DNA of 64,000 nt, from the NCBI GenBank assembly GCA_030830895.1, contig JAURMC010000014.1, positions 1 through 64,000 on the forward strand, given 5' to 3'. Positions 48,458 through 58,829 of this stretch are shown here, one piece after another (position 1 is the first letter of the stretch; each line of letters starts with the position of its first letter). The position numbers and the translations under genes are program-made. This DNA is from Crocinitomicaceae bacterium. Its GTDB lineage: Bacteria > Bacteroidota > Bacteroidia > Flavobacteriales_D > Crocinitomicaceae. The notes beneath the pieces are model-generated. The model searched no databases, had not been told where the DNA came from, and saw nothing but the letters and a program-made list of their open reading frames with translations.

Positions 48458-51400
48458 ATGAAGCATTTACTCATTGCTCTTGTTTTATTTGTTATTTCCA
48501 GTGCCTTACGCGGTCAAACTACCGTTAATTTCACTTACACTGGATCTGTGCAAACTTGGATTGTTCCTCCATGTGTATATAATATAAATGCCGTTGTTGC
48601 AGGTGCCAAAGGAGGTGGTTCTAATGGTGGAAATGGAGCCCGAATCACTGCGAATATTGCGGTAACTCCAGGACAAACGCTTTATATTTATTGCGGAGGA
48701 ATGGGTACTCAAGGAGGCAATTCCGGTGGTTGGAATGGTGGAGGCACGGGTCATAATTCAAGTGGATCTTCAACCTACCGCTCGTGGGGAGGTGGTGGAG
48801 CTTCTGATATTCGAATCAATGGACAAGCGCTTGCAAATCGCGTAATTGTAGCTGGTGGCGGTGGTGGCCGAAGTGGTGGTTCTTCACCAGTATGCGGTGG
48901 ATCGGCAAATTGCAATAATGGATCTAACGGGTGTAATACCTATGGTGCCGGAGGAGGCGGAGGAACTCAATTTTCTGGCGGAAACGGAGGAGCTCCATGG
49001 GCGGGTGTTCCTCCCGGAGGATCTGCAGGCACGCTAGGAAATGGAGGTCAAGGTGGATATTGGCAGACGGCATCAGGCGGTGGCGGAGGCGGTGGTTATT
49101 ATGGAGGCGGTGGAGGTGGCAATGACGGTTGTTGCACCGGCGCGAATGGTGGTGGTGGTGGTGGTGGTGGCTCCTCACTTGTCCCTGCTGGCGGGACTTG
49201 TCTTGCCGGCAATAATACGAATCACGGGTATGTTAATATCACTTACAGTGGCGGAGCTGCTCAAGTTACTGCCACAAGCAATAGTCCAGTATGCACAGGA
49301 ACAAGCATTCAGTTGAATACCTCGGCGCAAGGAACTTATTCTTGGACTGGACCTAACGGTTTTACATCCTCCCTTCAAAACCCAAGCATTCCAAATGCTA
49401 CTGCTGCTAATGCAGGAACGTATACTGTGACTGTTAATTTAGGCGGGTGTATTGGAACCGCGAGTACCAATGTGATAATCAATCCCTCACCAACCGTAAG
49501 CGTAAGTTCAGCCACAATTTGTTCAGGCCAATCTGCTACTATAAATGCTTCGGTAACCCCAGTACTTGCCGGAACTTATTCTTGGAATACGGGAGCCACG
49601 AGTTCGTCGCTTACAGCATCTCCGAATACAACAACCCTTTACACGGTTACCTTTACAGCGACAGGAGGGTGTCCTGGAACAGCAACAGGAGCAATAACAG
49701 TCAATCCAACGCCGGTGCTAACGGTAAATAATCCTACAATTTGCGACGGGCAAAGCGCAACAATTACGGCAACAAGCTCTGTTCCAGGAGGTACATTTAC
49801 TTGGAATCCTGGTGCCGCCTCTACAAATTCTATCACAGTCAATCCTTTGTTAACTACCTCATACACTGTGAATTATTCTTCTCCGGCAGGCTGCGCAGCC
49901 GCCGCGGTTACCTCAACGGTAACTGTTAATCCAACACCAAATGTTACGGTAAATAACACTACTATTTGCAATGGTCAGACGGCTACGCTTACCGCCACAC
50001 CATCTGTTCCTGGAGGAACATATACATGGAATAATGGAAGTAGTACTCAAAGTATTTCTGTAAACCCTACAACTACCACAAGCTATACGGTTAATTATAG
50101 TACTGCCGCAGGATGCTCTGCACCTGTTGCAACCGGAACCGTAACGGTTAATCCAACACCAACAATAACTGCAACAAGTGCTACCATCTGTGCAGGTCAA
50201 TCCGTAACGCTGAATGCATCTACCAACACCCAAGGAGGAACATTTACATGGAATCCTGGAGGAATAGTTGGCAGTACGCTAACTGTGAGTCCACAGAACA
50301 CCACAACCTACACATTGAGTTATGTAAGTGCTGCTGGTTGTGTTTCAAACAATGCTACAGGAACCGTTACGGTAAACCCGATAGCTACATTAACAGTAAA
50401 TAATGATACTATTTGCGACGGTAATTCCACAACACTTACAGCAACTCCTAGTGTTCCAGGGGGAACTTTTTTATGGAATAATGGTGCTACCACACAATCA
50501 ATTACAGTATCCCCAAACACTACTACGACATATACCGTAGATTACACAAGTGCTGCGGGATGTTCAAGTGCTCAGGCTACTAGTATTGTAACGGTGAATC
50601 CAAGTCCCGTGGTCACTGTTAACAACGCTACTATTTGCAGTGGTCAAACCGCAAATTTAACAGCTGTCTCTAGCCTGCCCATGGGTGTATTTTCATGGAG
50701 TCCCCTGGGTTTAAACTCCCCAACAGTGCAGGTATCCCCTGTTCAAACCACTAATTACACCGTTACTTTTAATAGCAATTTAAATTGTCCGAGTTCGCCA
50801 GTTACGGCAACGGTTACTGTGAACCCAACCCCAACCGTTACCATCATAGATGATACCATATGTAACGGTAGTTCAGGAACCCTAACCACTATTGTGTCAG
50901 TTCCTGGTGGAACGTACTTATGGACGCCAGGGGGCAGTACGTCTCCGAATTTAACCGCAAGTCCAAACGTAACCACTAGTTATTCCCTTGTTTACAGCAC
51001 CGGAGCCAATTGCAGCAGTTCCACAGTTACTGGAGTTATTATCGTAAATCCAGTTCCAACCTTATTTACGACCTTGGCATCTTCAACGATTTGCAGTGGG
51101 GATGCGGTTTCTATTGGAATGAATTCAAACGTTCCGGGCGCCATTATTTCATGGACCAATTCACCGAATCAAGTTCTTGGAAGCAATTCAGGTACGGGTC
51201 TAACCATTAATGACGTATTGACCACTGTAACGCAAGCGACAGGAACCACTTCTTACACGATTGTATCATCGGCTAATAATTGTAGTAGTTTGCCTCAAAC
51301 GATTACAGTTACCGTTCATCCAATTCCAACCATTTCCGTTACAAATGATACCATTTGTCAAGGTCAATCGTCAACATTATCAGCAATTCCCGATGTACAA

Positions 51401-52768
51401 GGCGGGTCCTTCTTGTGGTCAGCAGGCGCTCAAACAACTTCTTCAATTTCCGTTAATCCGGTATCTACAACTACGTATAATGTGCTATACGACTTTAATG
51501 GTTGTATTACAACTGGAGGAGGGACAGTGGTAGTGAATCCTGTACCAAACGTTACTATAAACAGTGGAAATATTTGTTTTGGGGACTCAATAATCCTAGT
51601 CGCAAATGCAAGTTCCCTCGGAGGAACATACACATGGAATCCCGGAGGAGTTGGGCCGCAAAGTATCACTGTAAACCCATTATCAAGTACTAATATTTCC
51701 GTTACTTACACCTTGAATAATTGCAGTAGTCAAGTTGCAACAAGCAACATTATCGTAACCCAATTACCAACGCTAATCATGGATGATACTACAATTTGTC
51801 AGGGACAACTTGCAACAATGACGGCAATTCCAAGTCAAAGCGGAGGTACCTTTGATTGGTCGCCGGGTGGACCTGGTCCCCAAACTGCAAGTCTTACCCC
51901 TAGTGACACGATGCCAATCACTGTTACATACACTATTAATGGTTGTTCAAGTAACCCGACCACTGCGATGATAAACGTAAACCCAATGCCTGTATCCAAC
52001 GTGATTACGCCGGCAATAACAGGATGCGCACCCTTAAACTATCTATTCCAAGCAGATACTACTGAAGCAAGCGATGGATATTTCTGGAATGTTAATGGAT
52101 CCATGAACAGTGGAAATAGTGTTAGTGGAATAGCAATGAGCGGTGGTTGTCAGTCGATTTCACTTACAAATACACTAAATGGTTGCACTACAACCACAAC
52201 ATTTTTAGATTATTTATGCCCAGAATCTCCTCCGATTGCCGCATTTGATGCTAATATTTCATATTTTACAGAACCAAGTCAGACTGTTTCATTTTTTAAT
52301 ACGAGCCTTGGAGCAAATTCGTACGCATGGGTTTTTAATGATGGGGGAATAAGTACGGAGAATTCGCCACAACATGTATTTACTAACACCACAGCCGGAA
52401 GCACCATTTGGCTCTACGCTACTAGCCCACTTGGATGTGTTGATAGCACCAGTTTGTTTATTTCGTATCAGGACGGTTTAATATATTACATTCCGAATAC
52501 CTTCACTCCTGATGGCGATTTATATAACAATAGCTTTATGCCAATATTTACTTCAGGTTTCGACCCCTACAATTATAACCTTCAGATCTACAACCGATGG
52601 GGTGAGTTAATCTTTGAGTCTAATAATCCCAGCATAGGTTGGGATGGATCGTATGGAATATATGGCAACCAAGTTCAAAGTGGCACGTATTCGTATCGAA
52701 TTCGTTTTAAAGTACTTAAAAACGATGAATATCAATTGGTGGTTGGACATGTAAATTTGGTTAAATAA
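48458..52768 (+). CDS. Giant surface protein: glycine-rich domain, Ig-like TICxGQ repeats, T9SS type B sorting domain
   Basis: VIVAGGGGGRSGGSSPVCGG...GGGGGGGGSS; about 11 repeats with TIC.GQ...GGT(F/Y)(T/L)W; C-terminal YYIPNTFTPDGDLYNNSFMPIF...YNRWGELIFES. Confidence 0.9.
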   Translation: MKHLLIALVLFVISSALRGQTTVNFTYTGSVQTWIVPPCVYNINAVVAGAKGGGSNGGNGARITANIAVTPGQTLYIYCGGMGTQGGNSGGWNGGGTGHNSSGSSTYRSWGGGGASDIRINGQALANRVIVAGGGGGRSGGSSPVCGGSANCNNGSNGCNTYGAGGGGGTQFSGGNGGAPWAGVPPGGSAGTLGNGGQGGYWQTASGGGGGGGYYGGGGGGNDGCCTGANGGGGGGGGSSLVPAGGTCLAGNNTNHGYVNITYSGGAAQVTATSNSPVCTGTSIQLNTSAQGTYSWTGPNGFTSSLQNPSIPNATAANAGTYTVTVNLGGCIGTASTNVIINPSPTVSVSSATICSGQSATINASVTPVLAGTYSWNTGATSSSLTASPNTTTLYTVTFTATGGCPGTATGAITVNPTPVLTVNNPTICDGQSATITATSSVPGGTFTWNPGAASTNSITVNPLLTTSYTVNYSSPAGCAAAAVTSTVTVNPTPNVTVNNTTICNGQTATLTATPSVPGGTYTWNNGSSTQSISVNPTTTTSYTVNYSTAAGCSAPVATGTVTVNPTPTITATSATICAGQSVTLNASTNTQGGTFTWNPGGIVGSTLTVSPQNTTTYTLSYVSAAGCVSNNATGTVTVNPIATLTVNNDTICDGNSTTLTATPSVPGGTFLWNNGATTQSITVSPNTTTTYTVDYTSAAGCSSAQATSIVTVNPSPVVTVNNATICSGQTANLTAVSSLPMGVFSWSPLGLNSPTVQVSPVQTTNYTVTFNSNLNCPSSPVTATVTVNPTPTVTIIDDTICNGSSGTLTTIVSVPGGTYLWTPGGSTSPNLTASPNVTTSYSLVYSTGANCSSSTVTGVIIVNPVPTLFTTLASSTICSGDAVSIGMNSNVPGAIISWTNSPNQVLGSNSGTGLTINDVLTTVTQATGTTSYTIVSSANNCSSLPQTITVTVHPIPTISVTNDTICQGQSSTLSAIPDVQGGSFLWSAGAQTTSSISVNPVSTTTYNVLYDFNGCITTGGGTVVVNPVPNVTINSGNICFGDSIILVANASSLGGTYTWNPGGVGPQSITVNPLSSTNISVTYTLNNCSSQVATSNIIVTQLPTLIMDDTTICQGQLATMTAIPSQSGGTFDWSPGGPGPQTASLTPSDTMPITVTYTINGCSSNPTTAMINVNPMPVSNVITPAITGCAPLNYLFQADTTEASDGYFWNVNGSMNSGNSVSGIAMSGGCQSISLTNTLNGCTTTTTFLDYLCPESPPIAAFDANISYFTEPSQTVSFFNTSLGANSYAWVFNDGGISTENSPQHVFTNTTAGSTIWLYATSPLGCVDSTSLFISYQDGLIYYIPNTFTPDGDLYNNSFMPIFTSGFDPYNYNLQIYNRWGELIFESNNPSIGWDGSYGIYGNQVQSGTYSYRIRFKVLKNDEYQLVVGHVNLVK
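49500..51990 (+). repeat. Array of about 11 Ig-like TIC-G repeats of roughly 80 aa
   Basis: TICSGQSATIN, TICDGQSATIT, TICNGQTATLT, TICAGQSVTLN, TICDGNSTTLT, TICSGQTANLT, TICNGSSGTLT, TICSGDAVSIG, TICQGQSSTLS, NICFGDSIILV, TICQGQLATMT. Confidence 0.9.
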
Positions 52769-52835
52769 GCTAGATATATTCAATACCTAAAGATTTTAAT
52801 AAATTGTTACTAAATTTGACAAATCTAGACTTAAT

Positions 52836-55520
52836 ATGAGAAAGTTTCTATTGTCGTCAATTGCTATTTTAACAGGATTAATAGGTAATTTTTTCCTGTT
52901 TGGTCAAGCATCAACCATTACTTTTAATTACACCGGTGCTGTTCAAACTTGGACGGTACCTCCCTGTGTTTATACCATAAACGTCATAGTTGCCGGAGCA
53001 AAAGGTGGTGGTTTTAATGGTGGAAATGGTGCTCGTATCTCTGCACCGATTAATGTTACACCTGGTCAAATTTTAAACATTTATTGTGGCGGCATGGGAA
53101 CGCAAGGAAATGCGTCAGGCGGATGGAACGGCGGAGGAACTGGATTTGCGTCTAGCAACGGAAATATAGCCTATGGATCATGGGGTGGCGGCGGCGCTAG
53201 TGACATTAGAATCGGAGGTACGGCTTTAGCCAACCGTGTTATTGTAGCCGGTGGAGGTGGAGGTCGAAGTGGAGGGTCTTCCCCAGTTTGTGGCGGGGCA
53301 GCCAATTGCAACAACGGTGCTGCTGGCTGTAACACCTATGGTCAAGGCGGACAAGGTGGTACTCAAGTAGCAGGTGGTAATGGTGGAACACCTTGGGCGG
53401 GAACACCTCCCGGAGGTTCACCAGGAACACTTGGCAATGGAGGTCAAGCTGGTATTTGGCAAACGGCCTCAGGTGGTGGTGGTGGTGGTGGTTTCTATGG
53501 CGGTGGCGGTGGCGGTAACGATGGATGTTGTACCGGTGCCAATGGCGGCGGTGGCGGTGGAGCAGGTTCTTCAATGGTTCCTGCAGGTGGTACTTGCCTC
53601 GCCAACAATAATAACAACCATGGATTTATTACGATTAACTATCAAGCTGGTGGTATCAATATTGCTGCCTCCAATGGCGGTCCATACTGCGCTGGTCAAA
53701 CCATCACGCTTTCTGCATCGAATGGTGCAACAACCTACTCATGGACAGGCCCAAATGGATTTACATCGAATCTTCAAAACCCAACTATACCTAATGCTAC
53801 ACCATTGGATAGTGGTACATACACCTTAAACTATACCACTCCCAACTGCAACGGTACAGCCTCAACGCTAGTTGTTGTTAACACACCAACTTACCCTACA
53901 TTTACACAAATTACTCCAATATGTCACAACGGTGCTGTACCTGGTTTACCAGCCGCTTCAAACGACAATCCAGCAATCACGGGAACATGGTCCCCTTCGG
54001 TTATTTCATCAGCAGCTCCTGGTACCTTTCCGTATATTTTCACTCCTGCACCTCAGTTTTGTGCAGTCCCTGCAACGATGAATATTACAATTCTACCAAA
54101 TGAAACACCATCCTTTAATCAAATCATGCCGATGTGTATTAACAGTGCCCCACCCGCATTGCCAAACCCATCTACCAATTTAACTCCATATACTGGGACT
54201 TGGACACCACCTACCATTACCACTGCTTCCGCAGGTACTTATACGTATACATTTACCCCAACGGCGGGGCAATGTGCGGTAGTAACTACAATGGATATCT
54301 CAATCCTCAATTATACGGAACCTACCTTTCAACAAATCGGACCCATCTGTCAATTTACACCAGGAATTACCTTACCGGGAAGTTCCACAAATGCAGTTCC
54401 TATAACTGGCTCATGGAATCCTCCAACTATAAATGTTAACCTACCAGGTACGGTGTTTTATAACTTTACACCGGATCCATTTCAATGTTCAGATTCTGCC
54501 TCCATGTTCATTACGATTGATCCGTTGAACATACCTCAGTTTACCCAAATACCACTGGTTTGTCAAGGTGATATCCCTCCGGTATTTCCATTAGTATCAA
54601 ATAATAATCCGGGAATTGTGGGAACATGGAATCCCCCAACCATCGATAGTTCAACACCAGGGATTTTTACATTTAATTTTAATCCAAACCCAAATCAATG
54701 TGCAGATACAATTACAATGAATGTAACTGTAGTTGCATCGGAGCCACCTGTTTTTCAGGCAGATTCTTTGACTGGGTGTAATCCACTTTTAGTTAATTTC
54801 AATACCATACCTGTTCCTGGAGCGAGCTATACGTATACATGGAATGGAACTACGATTGGAATAACACCAAGTACGTCTTACATGTTTACCGCAGCTGGTT
54901 GTCATACCATTACCCTACAATATAATCTATTAGGCTGCTTGGAAACGACCACATATACCGACTATATCTGTATGGAGAACTATCCGAATACTACATTTAT
55001 GGCTAATCCAAATGTGCTCTCATCCACATCAGAATCAATTAATTTCACCAACACAACTATCGGAGCAATCGCTTATTTCTGGGAATATGGTGACGGACAA
55101 ACCTCGACCGAATTTGAAGAACCGCACTTTTACAATGGAATCTCTGAAAACATGCTGGTTAGTTTAACTGCAAGTACTGCATTGGGATGTGCTACCACAT
55201 ATGAATTGTCGTTACCCGTTATAAGCGATCCAATTTACTATGTTCCAAATACCTTCACGCCAGATCAAGATGAACATAATCAAACTTGGTTTCCTGTATT
55301 CACCACTGGTTTTGATCCTTACAATTTCAATTTAAAGGTATTTAATCGTTGGGGTGAATTAGTTTGGGAAAGTAATAATGCCTTAGGTGAATGGGATGGA
55401 ACATATGGGGCTGATGGTAGAAAAGTACAGGCTGGAATATATACTTGGGTCATTAAATATGCCAACAAAGAAACCGACGAAAAGAAAATAGTTACTGGTA
55501 CGGTTAACGTATTAAAATAG
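52836..55520 (+). CDS. Surface protein paralog: glycine-rich domain, 71-aa repeats, T9SS type B sorting domain
   Basis: N-terminal ~270 aa and C-terminal ~180 aa closely resemble the preceding gene; middle region is a different repeat family. Confidence 0.9.
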   Translation: MRKFLLSSIAILTGLIGNFFLFGQASTITFNYTGAVQTWTVPPCVYTINVIVAGAKGGGFNGGNGARISAPINVTPGQILNIYCGGMGTQGNASGGWNGGGTGFASSNGNIAYGSWGGGGASDIRIGGTALANRVIVAGGGGGRSGGSSPVCGGAANCNNGAAGCNTYGQGGQGGTQVAGGNGGTPWAGTPPGGSPGTLGNGGQAGIWQTASGGGGGGGFYGGGGGGNDGCCTGANGGGGGGAGSSMVPAGGTCLANNNNNHGFITINYQAGGINIAASNGGPYCAGQTITLSASNGATTYSWTGPNGFTSNLQNPTIPNATPLDSGTYTLNYTTPNCNGTASTLVVVNTPTYPTFTQITPICHNGAVPGLPAASNDNPAITGTWSPSVISSAAPGTFPYIFTPAPQFCAVPATMNITILPNETPSFNQIMPMCINSAPPALPNPSTNLTPYTGTWTPPTITTASAGTYTYTFTPTAGQCAVVTTMDISILNYTEPTFQQIGPICQFTPGITLPGSSTNAVPITGSWNPPTINVNLPGTVFYNFTPDPFQCSDSASMFITIDPLNIPQFTQIPLVCQGDIPPVFPLVSNNNPGIVGTWNPPTIDSSTPGIFTFNFNPNPNQCADTITMNVTVVASEPPVFQADSLTGCNPLLVNFNTIPVPGASYTYTWNGTTIGITPSTSYMFTAAGCHTITLQYNLLGCLETTTYTDYICMENYPNTTFMANPNVLSSTSESINFTNTTIGAIAYFWEYGDGQTSTEFEEPHFYNGISENMLVSLTASTALGCATTYELSLPVISDPIYYVPNTFTPDQDEHNQTWFPVFTTGFDPYNFNLKVFNRWGELVWESNNALGEWDGTYGADGRKVQAGIYTWVIKYANKETDEKKIVTGTVNVLK
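53892..54743 (+). repeat. Four tandem ~71-aa repeats
   Basis: YPTFTQITPIC..., TPSFNQIMPMC..., EPTFQQIGPIC..., IPQFTQIPLVC..., each with G(T/S)W(S/T/N)P and F(T/N)P...QC. Confidence 0.88.
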
Positions 55521-55527
55521 AGTCAAC

Positions 55528-56838
55528 TTACTTTTTTCGAAAGAATATCTTTATGGGTACCCCCGTGAAATTAAATTGTTCCCGCAACCTGTTTTCTATA
55601 AATCTGCTATACGAATCCGTAATATACTGTGGTAAGTTACAGAACAACGCAAACGCTGGCGCGTGGGTTGGGAGCTGCTGAACGAATTTGATTTTCACAT
55701 ATTTTCCTTTAATCGCTGGAGGTGGATTATCTTGAATAATTTCGAGCATTACTTCGTTCAATTTTGAGGTTGGAATCTTTTTTGTACGATTGGCGTACAC
55801 CTCCATGCATGTCTCAATGGCTTTGTGAATGCGTTGTTTTGTTAAAGTAGAAGTGAAAATAATAGGGACATCATTAAATGGCGCTAATTGCTTGCGTAAA
55901 TTTTCTTCAAAAGCTTTCATTGTGTTATGATCTTTCTCTACCAAATCCCATTTATTTACTAATACAATTACGCCTTTAGAGTTTTTCTCAATCATATAAT
56001 AAATTGACAAATCTTGTTTTTGAAGGCCTTCAGCAGCATCTATCATCAAAAAACACACATCAGAATTCTCTATTGTTCTTACCGAACGAAGCACTGAATA
56101 ATATTCGATGTCTTCGGTAACTTTGGCCTTTTTCCTTATCCCTGCAGTATCAATTAATAAAAAATCTTGTCCAAAGGATCGGTAACGTGTATGAATTGAA
56201 TCTCGAGTTGTACCAGAAATATCTGTAACGATGTTTCGATCCGAATTGGTTAACGCGTTGATCATAGAAGACTTTCCCACGTTAGGTCGGCCAACAATTG
56301 CTATTCTAGGTAATCCATCATACTCTAAAATTGCCTCATCCTCTTTATCTAAAAATGTAACCACCTCATCCAACAAATCACCAGTACCACCACCGTTTGC
56401 GGCACTTAAATCAAAAACGTCTCCTAACCCAAAGGAGTAAAACTCTGCAGACATTCCAATTCGGTCATTGGTATCCACTTTATTAGCCACAACAAGAATT
56501 TTCTTTTTGCTTTTTCTAAGTAATTCAGCAACCAAAAGATCCATTTCCACAATTCCAGTCATTACATCCACAAGGAACAATATTACCTTTGCTTCATCAA
56601 TCGCTAACTCAACCTGTTTTCTAATTTCTCCTTCGAAAACATCCTCTTTTGTAGCAGCATATCCTCCGGTATCTATAACCGAAAATTTATATCCATTCCA
56701 TTCCCCTTTGCCGTAAATTCTATCCCGGGTGACCCCACTAATTTCTTTAACGATCGCATCACGCGATTCGGTTAAACGATTAAATAAAGTTGATTTGCCG
56801 ACATTCGGACGGCCGACAATTGCAATAATGTTGCTCAT
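55528..56838 (-). CDS. der: Ribosome biogenesis GTPase Der (EngA)
   Basis: Two GTPase domains: [15 protein letters not shown] and [15 protein letters not shown], with KH-like C-terminus. Confidence 0.97.
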   Translation of the reverse strand: MSNIIAIVGRPNVGKSTLFNRLTESRDAIVKEISGVTRDRIYGKGEWNGYKFSVIDTGGYAATKEDVFEGEIRKQVELAIDEAKVILFLVDVMTGIVEMDLLVAELLRKSKKKILVVANKVDTNDRIGMSAEFYSFGLGDVFDLSAANGGGTGDLLDEVVTFLDKEDEAILEYDGLPRIAIVGRPNVGKSSMINALTNSDRNIVTDISGTTRDSIHTRYRSFGQDFLLIDTAGIRKKAKVTEDIEYYSVLRSVRTIENSDVCFLMIDAAEGLQKQDLSIYYMIEKNSKGVIVLVNKWDLVEKDHNTMKAFEENLRKQLAPFNDVPIIFTSTLTKQRIHKAIETCMEVYANRTKKIPTSKLNEVMLEIIQDNPPPAIKGKYVKIKFVQQLPTHAPAFALFCNLPQYITDSYSRFIENRLREQFNFTGVPIKIFFRKK

Positions 56839-57713
56839 TAATATCCGTATTTTTTCAATTTAGATTCAGAGGACCGCCAGTCTTTATCCACTTTAACAAA
56901 TGTTTCAAGAAATACCTTTTTATCCAAGAATTTTTGAATATCTATTCTAGCTTGACGACCGATTTTCTTCAACATTTCTCCACCTTTTCCAATTATAATC
57001 CCTTTTTGAGAATCGCGTTCCACTATAATTATCGCCCGAATCTTAATGAGATGTACTGTCTCTTCGTACATCTCAATCTCAATTTGTGAACTATATGGAA
57101 TTTCTTTTTGACAAAAATTAAAAATCTTCTCTCGAATAATCTCAGAAACAAAAAAGCGCATCGGGCGATCTGAAAGCTCATTTTTATCGTAGTATGGCGG
57201 ATTTACTGGGATTAGAGACAAAATTCGCTCCCACAACATGTCGATGTTAAAGTTATGTAGCGCCGAAATGGGGTAAACTTCTGCTGAGGGAATTTCTTGC
57301 TTCCAGTATGCAATGCGTTCCGAAACCTTTTCTTGATGAGACTTATCTACCTTGTTGATAAGACAAAGTACGGGTACGTTTAGTTTTTTTATGCGTTCCA
57401 ATGTTGCTTCATGATTCATTTTATGTTCAACGGTATCCGTAACAAAAATCAATACGTCGGCATCTTGGAGAGAAACAGATACATATTCCATCATGTTCTC
57501 ATGCAATTTATAAGATACATTTACTACTCCAGGTGTATCTGAGAATACGATTTGATGGTCTTCATCATTAACGATTCCAATAATCCTATGACGCGTTGTT
57601 TGTGCCTTGGAGGTAACAATGGATAATTTTTCTCCAACCAATTGATTCATTAAGGTGGATTTGCCCACATTCGGACTTCCAACAATATTTACAAAACCTG
57701 ATTTATGCGCCAT
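56838..57713 (-). CDS. era: GTPase Era
   Basis: [37 protein letters not shown] plus KH domain [18 protein letters not shown]. Confidence 0.97.
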   Translation of the reverse strand: MAHKSGFVNIVGSPNVGKSTLMNQLVGEKLSIVTSKAQTTRHRIIGIVNDEDHQIVFSDTPGVVNVSYKLHENMMEYVSVSLQDADVLIFVTDTVEHKMNHEATLERIKKLNVPVLCLINKVDKSHQEKVSERIAYWKQEIPSAEVYPISALHNFNIDMLWERILSLIPVNPPYYDKNELSDRPMRFFVSEIIREKIFNFCQKEIPYSSQIEIEMYEETVHLIKIRAIIIVERDSQKGIIIGKGGEMLKKIGRQARIDIQKFLDKKVFLETFVKVDKDWRSSESKLKKYGY

Positions 57714-57791
57714 GGCTGCAAAGGTATGAAATTAAAGCGGGTGCTTACTAAAATAGGCCGTGTATGTGTTTCCTTTGATTAACTTTGTTAC

Positions 57792-58829
57792 GTGGAACAA
57801 GATGAAAAATACATCAAGCGTTGTATAGATTTAGCTTATTTAGGCAAAGGTAAGGTAGCACCGAATCCGTTAGTAGGATGTGTAATTGTAAAAGATGGTG
57901 TCATTTTAGGCGAAGGGTATCATGAATATTACGGAGGACCTCATGCAGAAATTAATGCCATAAATAATGTTATTGATCAATCATTGATCGAAGGTTCAAC
58001 GATATATATATCTCTTGAGCCGTGTGCGCATGTCGGCAAAACACCCCCATGCACGCTAGCCATATTACGCTTGAAACCTACTCGAGTCGTTATTGGTAGC
58101 AAGGATACCAATCCATCTGTTGCAGGCAGGGGAATTGATCGACTACGACAGGAAGGAATTGAAGTAGTTGAAGGAATTCTAGAAGATGAATGTCGGCGAT
58201 TAAACAAACGGTTTTTTACCTTTCATGAAAAGCGCAGGCCATATGTAGTCTTGAAATGGGCACAAACCCAAGATGGGTTTTTAGATAGAAATCGGGAAGA
58301 AAATGAAGTCGGAATTCACTGGATTTCGAGCCCTGAGACAAAGGTTCTTGTACACAAATGGAGGTCTGAAGAGCAAGGAATATTAGTTGGAAGAAATACC
58401 ATCCTAAATGACAATCCATCATTAACCGTTCGTGAGTTTAGCGGTTCAAACCCAACTAGGATAGTCATTGACAGTAATCTAAAACTTTCGAATGATGTTG
58501 GCGTATTTTCCGATGAATCTCCAACATTGGTATTCAATCGCATCAAGAATGAAATAGTTGGATCAACGGAGTGGATAAAAATTCAAGAAACCACAACCAA
58601 ATTTATTTTGGAGGAACTTTACAAGCGAAATATTATAAGCATTTTAGTGGAAGGGGGTAGCCGAACATTACAATATTTTATTATTGATAATGTTTGGGAT
58701 GAAGCTAGAGTAATTGTTAGCTCAGTACTTTTTAAAGAGGGTATGCGCGCTCCCGTATTAACGAAAACGCCCGTACGTTCTCACCCATTTGGTTCTACTG
58801 ACACTATTTACTATTATCAAAGGAAATAA
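57792..58829 (+). CDS. ribD: Bifunctional diaminohydroxyphosphoribosylaminopyrimidine deaminase / 5-amino-6-uracil reductase (GTG start)
   Basis: APNPLVGCVIVKDG, GPHAEINAI, ISLEPCAHVGKTPPC. Confidence 0.95.
   Translation: MEQDEKYIKRCIDLAYLGKGKVAPNPLVGCVIVKDGVILGEGYHEYYGGPHAEINAINNVIDQSLIEGSTIYISLEPCAHVGKTPPCTLAILRLKPTRVVIGSKDTNPSVAGRGIDRLRQEGIEVVEGILEDECRRLNKRFFTFHEKRRPYVVLKWAQTQDGFLDRNREENEVGIHWISSPETKVLVHKWRSEEQGILVGRNTILNDNPSLTVREFSGSNPTRIVIDSNLKLSNDVGVFSDESPTLVFNRIKNEIVGSTEWIKIQETTTKFILEELYKRNIISILVEGGSRTLQYFIIDNVWDEARVIVSSVLFKEGMRAPVLTKTPVRSHPFGSTDTIYYYQRK

Noticed and set aside
48924-49178. Minus-strand His-rich ORF (MRSHHHHHHHHSRRC...)
   Set aside because: Antisense of the poly-Gly codon tract in the glycine-rich domain; not a metal-binding protein.
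53239-53574. Minus-strand His/Arg-rich ORF
   Set aside because: Antisense of the second glycine-rich tract, same artefact.
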